A stretch of DNA of 64,000 bases from Micromonospora phaseoli (lineage in GTDB: Bacteria; Actinomycetota; Actinomycetes; Mycobacteriales; Micromonosporaceae): assembly GCF_900109115.1 (NCBI RefSeq), contig NZ_FNYV01000007.1, forward strand, positions 1 to 64,000, given 5' to 3'. The translations under genes and the position numbers were made by a program. This document shows positions 15,969 to 23,567 of the stretch, piece by piece. Under the pieces are notes generated by a model. The model was not told where the DNA came from. It made no database searches and saw nothing but the letters and a program-made list of their open reading frames with translations. Position 1 is the stretch's first letter; each line of letters opens with the position of its first letter.

Positions 15969-16346
15969 TTAGGTTTTCCGTCCGCTGACAGCCTGGCCCC
16001 AGCACTCCCAGGAAGGCGCAGCTCGTCCGCCCGTTCCAACACCTCCGCAACTCTCCGCTGCTTCGGGGAGCCGCCGCCCGGCGTGGCCAGCCATATCCCC
16101 GGGTGCCGCAAGCGCTTCCAAGCGCAGGCCCAACAGGTGTGGCAGCAGCGCCGGGATGATCTCCATCCAGGCGTTGGGGTCGGCACGCCAAACGCGTCGC
16201 GGAAAACGTTTCGGATCCCGGTGAAGACCAGGAAGAGGGGCCAGGATCAGCAGGAAGCGGAATTGCCAGGCTGCTTCCAGGAAGCCGTGCCACACTCCGA
16301 TCACTGCAGGCACGAGGAGGAGCAAGACCCGATGGGCGACGGCCAA
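15969..16346 (-). CDS. Possible hypothetical protein, perhaps frameshifted
   Basis: A TTG-initiated frame of 125 codons. The first 35 residues are hydrophobic (VLLLLVPAVIGVWHGFLEAA and following), then comes NAWMEIIPALLPHLLGLRLE. From about 16080 downward, coding character appears to move to another frame, which reads RRVAEVLERADELRLPGSAG and runs on toward the lipoprotein start. I see no ribosome site and do not recognise the product. It may be a decayed membrane-protein gene or a chance frame in a 460-base gap; weak support. Confidence 0.25.
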   Translation of the reverse strand: MAVAHRVLLLLVPAVIGVWHGFLEAAWQFRFLLILAPLPGLHRDPKRFPRRVWRADPNAWMEIIPALLPHLLGLRLEALAAPGDMAGHAGRRLPEAAESCGGVGTGGRAAPSWECWGQAVSGRKT

Positions 16347-16417
16347 CGTCCGAGACCATGGGCCCGCCGCTGCGGGCCTGATTCGCCTGGTGCCACCCGC
16401 GTTAGGAGCGTCGCCCT

Positions 16418-17737
16418 GTGTGGGTGCTGAGTCTCCTTCTGGGGCTGTTGGTGGTGTTGGCGATCACTGCGGCTACCGGCTACTTCGTGGCGCAGGAGTT
16501 CGCGTACATGGCCGTCGATCGGTCGCGGCTCAAGGCCCGCGCCGCAGCGGGTGACGCAGCCGCCGGGCGAGCGCTGGACGTGACCCGGCGAACCTCGTTC
16601 ATGCTGTCCGGCGCCCAGCTCGGGATCACCGTCACCGCCCTGTTGGTGGGCTATGTCGCCGAACCGCTGATCGGTGAGTCGGTTGGCACCGCCCTCGGCG
16701 GCGTCGGCGTCCCGACCGGCGTCGGCATCGCCATCGGCACGGTGGCCGCGCTACTGCTCTCGACGTTCGTGCAGATGCTGTTCGGTGAGCTGTTCCCCAA
16801 GAATCTCGCCATCTCGCGGCCCGAGCCGGTGGCCGTCTGGCTGGCCAGATCCACCAAGGTCTACCTGCGGGTGTTCGGGTGGCTGATCGCCTTCTTCGAC
16901 AGGTCCTCCAACGCCCTGCTGCGTCTGTTCGGCATGGAGCCGGTGCACGACGTGGAACACGCCGCCAGCCGCCGCGACCTCGAATACATCGTCAGTGATT
17001 CCCGCGACTCCGGTGACCTGCCCGCCGAGCTGTGGATGCTGCTCGACCGAGTGCTCGACTTCCCGGACCGCGACGCCGCCCACGCGATGGTCCCGCGGGC
17101 CCGGGTGGATGTCGTGGAGCCCGGCCTGACCACCAAGGAACTCTGGATCAAGATGGCGGGTGGCCACTCGCGCTACCCGGTGCTCGACGACCGCGACGAC
17201 GTAATCGGGGTGGTGCACCTTGCCGACCTGCTCGCCGTCGACCGTGGCGGTGCCGGCACGGTGGCGGACATCATGCGCACGCCGGTGCTGGTCCCGACCT
17301 CGATGCCACTTCCCCGGGTGGTGCAGACCCTCGCCGAGCGGAGAGCCCAGCTCGCTTGTGTGCTCGACGAGCACGGCGGTCTGGCCGGTGTGGTGACCTC
17401 GGAGGACCTTGCCGAGGAACTGGTGGGGGAGATCGAGGACGAGCACGACGACGCCACGGCACCCACGTCGCCGGCCGGGCCTACCGCGGCGGACGGCACC
17501 TGGGAACTGGTCGGCACGCTGCCGCTGGACGAGGTCGAGCGCACCATCGGGCATGACCTGCCCGAATCGGACAGCGAAACCCTCGCCGGCCTGGTCATCG
17601 AACTGCTCGGCGAGCTGCCCGCCCCCGGCGCGGTGGCCCGGCTGAGTCTCGGCGAGGTCGCCCTGGCACTTGAGGTTATGGAGTTGGAGCGGCACGTCCC
17701 GTCGCTGGTTCTGCTGCGAACGGAGGAGAACCGCTGA
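16418..17737 (+). CDS. CNNM/CorC-type transporter with CBS pair
   Basis: A 439-residue membrane protein. The CNNM transmembrane domain spans about residues 1-190 (opening LSLLLGLLVVLAITAATGYF), with a conserved LGITVTALLVGYVAEP segment. A CBS pair occupies about 205-340 (HSRYPVLDDRDDVIGVVHLADLL; CVLDEHGGLAGVVTSEDLAEE). A CorC_HlyC domain ends the protein (ETLAGLVIELLGELPAPG). Homologues move Mg2+ or other divalent cations or sodium. The old 'hemolysin' label is not supported. GTG 16418 follows TAGGAG by nine bases. The stop overlaps the next gene by one base (TGATG). Confidence 0.92.
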   Translation: MWVLSLLLGLLVVLAITAATGYFVAQEFAYMAVDRSRLKARAAAGDAAAGRALDVTRRTSFMLSGAQLGITVTALLVGYVAEPLIGESVGTALGGVGVPTGVGIAIGTVAALLLSTFVQMLFGELFPKNLAISRPEPVAVWLARSTKVYLRVFGWLIAFFDRSSNALLRLFGMEPVHDVEHAASRRDLEYIVSDSRDSGDLPAELWMLLDRVLDFPDRDAAHAMVPRARVDVVEPGLTTKELWIKMAGGHSRYPVLDDRDDVIGVVHLADLLAVDRGGAGTVADIMRTPVLVPTSMPLPRVVQTLAERRAQLACVLDEHGGLAGVVTSEDLAEELVGEIEDEHDDATAPTSPAGPTAADGTWELVGTLPLDEVERTIGHDLPESDSETLAGLVIELLGELPAPGAVARLSLGEVALALEVMELERHVPSLVLLRTEENR

Positions 17738-18747
17738 TGGGTAACCCGTGGGTGGTGGTGGCCGTCACCGTTGCGCTGATCGTGCTCAGCGCCTTCTTCG
17801 TGGCCGCCGAGTTCGCGCTGCTGGCAGCCCGCCGGCACCGCCTCAACGCGCGTTCCGAGCACAGCCGGTCGGCCCGGGCGGCGGTGCGCAGCTTCGACGA
17901 GCTGACCGTGCTGCTGGCCGGTTGCCAGCTCGGTATCACCGCCTGCGCGCTCGGGCTCGGCGCGGTCACCAAACCGGCCGTCAACTATGCGCTGACTCCG
18001 ATATTCCTGTCCTGGGGTGCACCCGGCTGGACGGCCGACGCGGCCGGTTTCGCACTGGCGTTGCTGGTCGTCACCTTCCTGCACCTGGTCATCGGGGAGA
18101 TGGCCCCGAAGTCGTACGCCATCGCCCACCCGGAGAAGACCGCCATCGCCCTGGCGATCCCGATGCGCGCCTTCATGTGGTTCACCCGCCCGATGCTGCG
18201 TGCCCTCAACGCCAGCGCCAACTGGTGCCTGCGCCGGGTCGACGTCGAGCCACGGGACACCATCGCCACCGGCCGGAACGCCGCCGACCTGCGCCACCTG
18301 GTCGAGCACTCGGCCAACGTCGGCGCGCTCGACGCGTCGTACTCCATGCAACTCACCGATGCCCTCGACCTCGACCAGCTCACCCTGGCCGACCTCACCG
18401 GTCCGGAACGCGGGCTGACCGCAGTGGGGGCGGCAGAAACGGTGCTCAAACTCCGCGAGGTGGCCCGCGACTCGGGCCACCTACGGGTGGTCGTCCTGCG
18501 CGACGGCGCGGCCGTCGGCGTGGTCCACGTCCGCGACACCATGGACCAGCCGGACGACCAAATTGTCGGCGAGGTCATGCGCGACGTGCTCGTGCTCGAC
18601 GACTCGACGCTCGTCTACGAGGCCCTGGCCATCATGCGGACCACCCGCCACCACCTCGTGGTGGTCACCACCCCGGCCGGCCCGGCGGTGGCCACCCTGA
18701 CCGACGTGGTCGAGCGGCTGCTCCGCACCCCCGCCGTGGCCCGCTGA
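17737..18747 (+). CDS. Second CNNM/CBS membrane protein
   Basis: A 336-residue paralogue of the upstream gene, translationally coupled to it through TGATG. The transmembrane domain (TVALIVLSAFFVAAEFALLA; CQLGITACALGLGAVTKPA; LVIGEMAPKSYAIAHPEKTA) and a CBS pair are present, but the C-terminal CorC_HlyC domain is absent. Such long-plus-short pairs are common in actinobacteria and suggest a heteromeric transporter in which only one subunit carries the regulatory tail. Confidence 0.9.
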   Translation: MGNPWVVVAVTVALIVLSAFFVAAEFALLAARRHRLNARSEHSRSARAAVRSFDELTVLLAGCQLGITACALGLGAVTKPAVNYALTPIFLSWGAPGWTADAAGFALALLVVTFLHLVIGEMAPKSYAIAHPEKTAIALAIPMRAFMWFTRPMLRALNASANWCLRRVDVEPRDTIATGRNAADLRHLVEHSANVGALDASYSMQLTDALDLDQLTLADLTGPERGLTAVGAAETVLKLREVARDSGHLRVVVLRDGAAVGVVHVRDTMDQPDDQIVGEVMRDVLVLDDSTLVYEALAIMRTTRHHLVVVTTPAGPAVATLTDVVERLLRTPAVAR

Positions 18748-19186
18748 CCCTCCACCCACCCTGTGCGCGAACGGGCACCGGGGGCGCTGGGGGCGCTGGG
18801 CAGATGCGGACCTCCGCAGGAGGACGCTGTTGGGCGCGTGCTGAGGTCCCTGCTGAGGCTCAGCGGGATGCGGTCCGCAGCCTGTGCCGTTCCCAGGTTG
18901 GGTCACTGCTGGGAGGCTGAGCCGCCGCCATCGTATTCGCCTACGACGCGGGGCGTGTCCACCCCGACAATGACTGCTGTGCGGATCGCGACAAAAGGCG
19001 GTGGTCGGGGTCAGAACTCAGTCGGCCAGGACGGCGGTTGTCCGCCGCGGGTCCGGGTCCTGAGGTCGTGCGGTGGCTGGCACGACCCCTGGGTTCAGCC
19101 GCCACGGGTAGCCTGCGGCGGCTGCCGATGGTGGAGGGGGCAGCCGCTGGTGTCCGCTACGCTGATCCGCAGACGAAAGGCCCATC
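18748..19186 (+). other. Intergenic region, no supported gene
   Basis: About 440 bases between the CNNM pair and the small membrane protein. Overlapping frames on both strands are low-complexity and share no recognisable motif. A 30-codon frame on the minus strand around 18920-19010 reads like a peptide but has no ribosome site. The last part presumably holds the promoter of the gene at 19187. Confidence 0.4.
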
Positions 19187-19540
19187 ATGTCGCTGCGTCC
19201 GCTGCTGGCGCGGGCCGCGTCACCGGTAGTGACTTCTTTCGGGAGTACGAGCGTGGCGGAGGAGGGTCCGGTGGCGCCGCAGCCTCGTAACGGGCTGGGG
19301 GCTACAGCTCTGATCGTGGGTGCGACCGCCCTGGCATTCGCCTGCGTACCAGTGATTGGTGAGTTCATCGCTGCTCCCGCAGCTGTGTTGGCCATCGTCT
19401 TGGGACTGCTAGGGTTAGGCCGTACGGAGAAGGGCCAAGCAACCAACCCGGGCCAGGCGTTGGCGGGCGGCGTCCTCGGGCTGACAGCAGGCTTCCTCGT
19501 GTTCCTCGTCCTCATCGCCACCATGGGCCCCAACGAATAG
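19187..19540 (+). CDS. Small two-helix membrane protein (DUF4190-like)
   Basis: Up to 117 residues. A short polar N-terminus ends in PQPRNGLG and is followed by two long hydrophobic segments (ATALIVGATALAFACVPVIG and the VLAIVLGLLGLG region) and a third (LTAGFLVFLVLIATMG). The PxxxNGLG-then-helix pattern is typical of DUF4190-type proteins of unknown role. ATG 19187 has AAGG six bases upstream; GTG 19252 has GGGAG seven bases upstream and would remove a low-complexity head, so the true start is uncertain. Confidence 0.65.
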   Translation: MSLRPLLARAASPVVTSFGSTSVAEEGPVAPQPRNGLGATALIVGATALAFACVPVIGEFIAAPAAVLAIVLGLLGLGRTEKGQATNPGQALAGGVLGLTAGFLVFLVLIATMGPNE

Positions 19541-19663
19541 CCCCTCCCGGAAACCCCGCACCTCGTCGCACGAGCACCCACCGAGCACCCAACCGACCAC
19601 AAGGGACGGAACGACGAAGGGGCCTGACTGCCAGTCCGGCAGGTCAGACCCCTGTTGATCTTG

Positions 19664-19736
19664 TGCGCCCGAAGGGATTCGAACCCCTAACCTTCTGATC
19701 CGTAGTCAGATGCTCTATCCGTTGAGCTACGGGCGC
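19664..19736 (-). tRNA. tRNA-Arg (ACG)
   Basis: The minus strand folds into a 73-base cloverleaf. The acceptor GCGCCCG pairs with CGGGCGC, the D-loop is AGCTCAACGGATAGAGC, and the anticodon stem TCTGA/TCAGA encloses a loop with ACG. The T-arm contains GGTTCGAATCC. CCA is not encoded. Confidence 0.95.
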
Positions 19737-19770
19737 TGGTGCTCGGCCAGTCTACACACCGGCTTTCGCG

Positions 19771-19861
19771 CGGAGACTCCGGGATTCGAACCCGGGAGGG
19801 GCTTTAAGACCCCAACCGCATTAGCAGTGCGGCGCCATAGACCAGACTAGGCGAAGTCTCC
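19771..19861 (-). tRNA. tRNA-Ser (GCT)
   Basis: The minus strand folds as a class II tRNA of 91 bases. The acceptor GGAGACT pairs with AGTCTCC, the anticodon stem CCGCA/TGCGG encloses a loop with GCT, a long variable arm is present, and the T-loop is GGTTCGAATCC. It lies 34 bases upstream of tRNA-Arg on the same strand, so the two may be cotranscribed. Confidence 0.95.
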
Positions 19862-20005
19862 CTGGTGGCCCGCAGACCACCGCGCCCGAGGATACAGGCC
19901 CCGCCCGGCCGTGAGCAAAGCGACTACCGGAACGAGCCGTCCGCCGGTGGCCTGGTGACGTTCCTCCGCTGTGCGTCGCCGTGATCAGGACTACGCTCCA
20001 TCGAC

Positions 20006-21415
20006 ATGCAGGAGCAGCCGTCCAGCGAGCCAACCCGTCGCGAGCCTGCCGAGGGAGCCCGTCGGCGCTCTCCGAAGGCCACCTTCACGCCGCCACCGAC
20101 GCCCGCGCCGCCGGCTCTGGAGGAGCAGGACGACACCGCCGGACCGCGTACCCGGCGGGCGAAGGCCGCCCCGAACGTGATCTTCCAGCCGCCACCCGCT
20201 GCGGAGCAGCCGCTGCCACGCCAGCCCCGGCCGGGGGCGGCCGTGCCGCCGGCGACCCCGACGCCACCCTTCGCGGTCGCGTCGCCGACCGGCGACGCGA
20301 CCGGCGCCGTGCCGTCGACGGTAGTGCCGCGTCGCGGTGGCGACGGCCGGCCGGACGCGCCGGGAACCGGCACCGACGGGTCGGATGCCGCTGCGGACCC
20401 GGTCCCCGCGACCCGGCGGAAGGTCGTCGCGAAGAAGGTGACGACGCCCCGGAAGGCGACCAGGAAGACCGCACCGACAGCAGCGGCCACCGCGGAGAGC
20501 ACTGCGGCCGACATCGCCCCGGCAACAGCGACCCCGAAGAAGGCTGCGCCGGCCAAGGCCGCGAAGAAGGTCACGAAGAAGGCCGCCCCGGCGGTGGCCA
20601 GCGAGGTTTCCGCCCATCCCGCGCCCACCGTCCCGGCACCACCGGCCATCGGCACGCCGCCGACCGCGCCACCGGCCATCGCCGCCCCACCGATCGCACC
20701 ACCAACCGCACCGGATCCGGTCACCGGCGACGGCGGGGCGGACGCTTCGGGTCGTACGCCCGAATCGGAGCTGCGGATGCTCGTGGCGCGAGTGCTCGAT
20801 CACCCGGGGTTCGCTCCGGAGCTGCTGGCGCTTACGGCGGTCGAGGCGCTCGGTCCGGGCGCGGCGCAGTGGGCTCGGCGGCTGCGGCAGGCGTACCCGG
20901 AGGCGGACAGTGCCGGGCTGGCCCGGCTGGCCAGCCGGCGGTTCGTCCGGCAGGCCGGGATCGGCGGGGCGACCGCCGCGCTCGCCGGGGTCTTCGCGCC
21001 GGCGGTCGAGCTGACGGCGGTGCTCTGGTCGCAGGCGAACCTGGTGCTGCACCTGGCGGCGGCGTACGACCGTGACCCGGCGCACCCGGATCGGGCGGCG
21101 GAGTTGCTGGTGCTGACCCAGGTGCATCCGGACAGGGCGAGCGCGGTCGCGGCGCTGGCGGCGGCCCGGGCGGCGGACGGGCCGGGTGAGCAACCGGGGC
21201 CGAGGGTGGCCGAGGCTGCCTGGCGACTGGCCGCGCCGCTGGCCGCGCAGGCGGGTGGCTGGTTGGCTCTGCGGCTGGTGTCCCGGCTACTGCCGGGGGC
21301 TGCGGCGCTGACTGCGGCGGCCGGCGACACGATGGCGGCTCAGCGCCTCGCAGCCCGCGCCATCGCCCTCTACCGTCAGAGCCAGTCGAACCACTCCTTG
21401 GGCAGCAGGCTGTAG
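20006..21415 (+). CDS. Protein with long basic Pro/Ala/Lys-rich N-terminus and EcsC-like helical C-terminus
   Basis: A 469-residue protein I cannot name. Residues 1-245 are disordered: Pro/Ala/Thr/Arg-rich, with a histone-H1-like lysine patch (KKAAPAKAAKKVTKKAAP, about 175-195) and alternating PPTAPP-type repeats. Residues 250-469 are helical and Ala/Leu-rich. They contain WARRLRQAYPEADSAGLARL and hydrophobic stretches (GGATAALAGVFAPAVELTAV; AAGDTMAAQRLAARAIALY), reminiscent of EcsC-type proteins that touch membranes. The basic tail could bind DNA, RNA or phospholipid. Its 3' end overlaps the convergent CPBP gene by 40 bases. Confidence 0.7.
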   Translation: MQEQPSSEPTRREPAEGARRRSPKATFTPPPTPAPPALEEQDDTAGPRTRRAKAAPNVIFQPPPAAEQPLPRQPRPGAAVPPATPTPPFAVASPTGDATGAVPSTVVPRRGGDGRPDAPGTGTDGSDAAADPVPATRRKVVAKKVTTPRKATRKTAPTAAATAESTAADIAPATATPKKAAPAKAAKKVTKKAAPAVASEVSAHPAPTVPAPPAIGTPPTAPPAIAAPPIAPPTAPDPVTGDGGADASGRTPESELRMLVARVLDHPGFAPELLALTAVEALGPGAAQWARRLRQAYPEADSAGLARLASRRFVRQAGIGGATAALAGVFAPAVELTAVLWSQANLVLHLAAAYDRDPAHPDRAAELLVLTQVHPDRASAVAALAAARAADGPGEQPGPRVAEAAWRLAAPLAAQAGGWLALRLVSRLLPGAAALTAAAGDTMAAQRLAARAIALYRQSQSNHSLGSRL

Positions 21416-22146
21416 CCGACGAAGGCGAAGATGTCGAGCAGGGCGTGCGCCACGATCAGCGGCATCACCCGGCGGGTGCGTAGGTACCAGAGGCTGAACA
21501 CGACGCCCATGACGGCGTTGCCGATGAATGCGCCGAAGCCCTGGTAGAGGTGGTACGAGGCGCGCAGCAGCGCGCTGGTCGCGACGATCGCGCCGAGCCG
21601 CCAGTGGAGTTGGCGCAGGCGGGTCATCAGGTAGCCGACGACGATCACCTCCTCCAGGATCGAGTTCTGGAAGGCGGCGAGGATCAGCACCGGCACCGTC
21701 CACCACAGGTCCGGCAGGGCGGCCGGGACCAGGGTCGCGTTGATGCCGAGCTGCGCCGCGGTCCAGAAGAGCGCCAGGCCGGGCAGGCCGATCAGCGCCG
21801 CCAGTCCGGCGCCCTGGGCGAGGTCTACCCAGGGTCGGCGGGCGTCCAGGCCGAGCGTCCGCGCCGGGTCGCCGGGGTCGCGCGCCAGCAGGTGTACGGC
21901 GAGCAGCACCGGCAGCAGCGCGAACACGATGCCGAGCAGCTGGTACGTCAGGTCGAGGTAGGGGCGGGCCGACGCGGAGGTGTTCAGTGCGGCGGTCTGT
22001 TTCGACAGCCCACCTTCGGCGGTCAGCTTGGCGATGATCGACACCGTGGCGTAGACGGCTGACTGGCCGAGGGAGAGGCCGAGCACCAGCATGGTCTCGG
22101 TGCCGAGCGTCCGGCGGGACACCGGTCGGGTGAGCTCAACGGTCAC
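21376..22146 (-). CDS. CPBP-family intramembrane metalloprotease homologue
   Basis: About 256 residues from GTG 22146; the frame stays open to 22239 but would then run into the dyad at 22213-22235. Seven or so hydrophobic segments are present. The ABI/CPBP motifs are SILEEVIVVGYLMTRL (Glu-Glu present, but the usual Arg of EExxxR replaced), LLRASYHLYQG, and VMPLIVAHALLDI. Members are putative prenyl-dependent or bacteriocin-immunity proteases in the cell membrane. The altered first motif is shared by an actinobacterial subgroup as I recall it, so activity is uncertain. Confidence 0.82.
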   Translation of the reverse strand: MTVELTRPVSRRTLGTETMLVLGLSLGQSAVYATVSIIAKLTAEGGLSKQTAALNTSASARPYLDLTYQLLGIVFALLPVLLAVHLLARDPGDPARTLGLDARRPWVDLAQGAGLAALIGLPGLALFWTAAQLGINATLVPAALPDLWWTVPVLILAAFQNSILEEVIVVGYLMTRLRQLHWRLGAIVATSALLRASYHLYQGFGAFIGNAVMGVVFSLWYLRTRRVMPLIVAHALLDIFAFVGYSLLPKEWFDWL

Positions 22147-22212
22147 CGGACCACTCTGCCCGACCGGAGACGCCGACGGCAGCCGGGTGCCACCAGAGCG
22201 GGTCTCATGATG

Positions 22213-22235
22213 CGGTCGCACATTCTGTGCGACCG
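22213..22235. promoter_or_regulatory. Perfect 10-base dyad upstream of flavohemoglobin
   Basis: CGGTCGCACA and TGTGCGACCG are perfect arms around TTC. The dyad lies between the CPBP gene (minus) and the flavohemoglobin gene (plus), 64 bases before the latter's start and 66 before the former's. That is a typical place for an operator serving divergent promoters. It does not resemble the NsrR consensus that I remember, so the regulator is unknown. Confidence 0.5.
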
Positions 22236-22299
22236 TCACACACGCTCCGTGGAGATTCTATGGGGGCCCGATCCGCCGTCAGAAGAAGGAGCGCCCCCG

Positions 22300-23421
22300 G
22301 TGGACAACTTCGCGCGGCTGCTGAAGGAGAGCTGGACCCTGGTCGAACAGGAGCGGGTCCGGTTGAGCGACCACTTCTACGCCCGGCTGTTCCTCCTCGA
22401 CCCCGAGCTGCGCAAGCTCTTCCCGGTCCAGATGGCCGGCCAGGGCGACCGGCTGCTCGAAGCGATCATCGCGGCGATCCACACGGTGGACGATCCGGAG
22501 GGCTTCGACGAGTTCCTCCGCGCGCTCGGCCGGGACCACCGCAAGTACCACGTCGAGGCGGCGCACTTCGACACGATGGGTGTCGCGCTGCTGGACGCGT
22601 TGCGCAGCACCGCCGGGGACGGCTGGAACCTGGAGTACGACCAGGCGTGGCGGGACGCGTACGCGGCGATCGCCGAGAAGATGCTGGCCGGCGCGGCGGC
22701 GGACGGCGACCCGCCGTTCTGGCACGCCGAGGTGTTGACTCACGAGCGGCACGGCCCGGACACCGCCGTCTTCACCTGCCGGGCCCTGCAGTATCCGCTG
22801 TCCTGGAAGGCGGGCCAGTACGTCAGCGTCGAGGTGCCCCGCCATCACCCCCGGGTGTGGCGGACGTACTCGGTGGCCAATGCCCCGAACGACGACAACG
22901 TGCTGGAGTTCCACGTCCGCACGCCGGCCGAGGCCGCCGGTTGGGTCTCCGGCGCGCTGGTTCGCCGGGTCAAGCCGGGTGACCTGCTGCGGGTGGCCGC
23001 TCCGATGGGTTCCATGACGTTGGACCGCTCCTCGGAGCGCGACATCCTCTGCGTCGCCGGTGGCGTCGGACTGGCCCCGGTCAAGGCACTGGTCGAGGAG
23101 TTGGCCGGCTACAACCGGGCGCGCTGGGTGCACGTCTTCTACGGGGCCCGCACCGAGGCGGACCTCTACGGTCTCGACCGGTTGCGGGAGCTGGTCGCGG
23201 CTCATCCGTGGTTGTCGGTGACGGCCGCGTGCAGCGACGACCCGGACTTCGACGGCGAGCAGGGCGACATCTCGGACGTGGTGGCCCGGTACGGGCCGTG
23301 GACGACGCACGACTGCTACGTCTCCGGTTCCGCCGCCATGGTCCGCTCGACGTTGCGGGTGCTCGCCGCGGACGACGTGCCGCCGCAGCACACCCGGTAC
23401 GACACGTTCGGCAACCTCTGA
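22300..23421 (+). CDS. Flavohemoglobin-type NO dioxygenase
   Basis: About 373 residues from GTG 22300, which has AAGGAG nine bases upstream; the longer frame would include the dyad. The N-terminal globin domain has Tyr-B10 in DHFYARLF and the proximal His in the HRKYHVEAAHF region. The FAD domain has the RxYS motif in WRTYSVANAP, and the NAD domain has VAGGVGLAPVKAL plus a C-terminal DTFGNL. The organisation is that of actinobacterial flavohemoglobins, which convert nitric oxide to nitrate using NAD(P)H. A strong terminator follows the gene. Confidence 0.92.
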   Translation: MDNFARLLKESWTLVEQERVRLSDHFYARLFLLDPELRKLFPVQMAGQGDRLLEAIIAAIHTVDDPEGFDEFLRALGRDHRKYHVEAAHFDTMGVALLDALRSTAGDGWNLEYDQAWRDAYAAIAEKMLAGAAADGDPPFWHAEVLTHERHGPDTAVFTCRALQYPLSWKAGQYVSVEVPRHHPRVWRTYSVANAPNDDNVLEFHVRTPAEAAGWVSGALVRRVKPGDLLRVAAPMGSMTLDRSSERDILCVAGGVGLAPVKALVEELAGYNRARWVHVFYGARTEADLYGLDRLRELVAAHPWLSVTAACSDDPDFDGEQGDISDVVARYGPWTTHDCYVSGSAAMVRSTLRVLAADDVPPQHTRYDTFGNL

Positions 23422-23439
23422 AGGCTTTACTCCCCCCGA

Positions 23440-23481
23440 ACCGGGGCGCGTGCCCCTGCCCCCTGGGGCACGCGCCCCGGT
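23440..23481. terminator. Strong bidirectional hairpin terminator
   Basis: Two perfect 17-base arms (ACCGGGGCGCGTGCCCC and its complement) enclose an 8-base loop between the flavohemoglobin stop and the convergent deformylase-fusion stop. There is no U-tract on the plus side, as is common in high-GC actinobacteria. Confidence 0.85.
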
Positions 23482-23567
23482 CCCCCAATCGGGCGGACCG
23501 GCACCGCCCCGCGCCACCTCGCCCGTCCGGCCCTCGTTCCCACCGGACGGGCGGGGTCGCGCCCTGG

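Noticed and set aside
16418..18747. Labelling the two CNNM/CBS proteins as hemolysins.
   Set aside because: The old annotation comes from a misleading early name. The domains are those of divalent-cation or sodium transporters.
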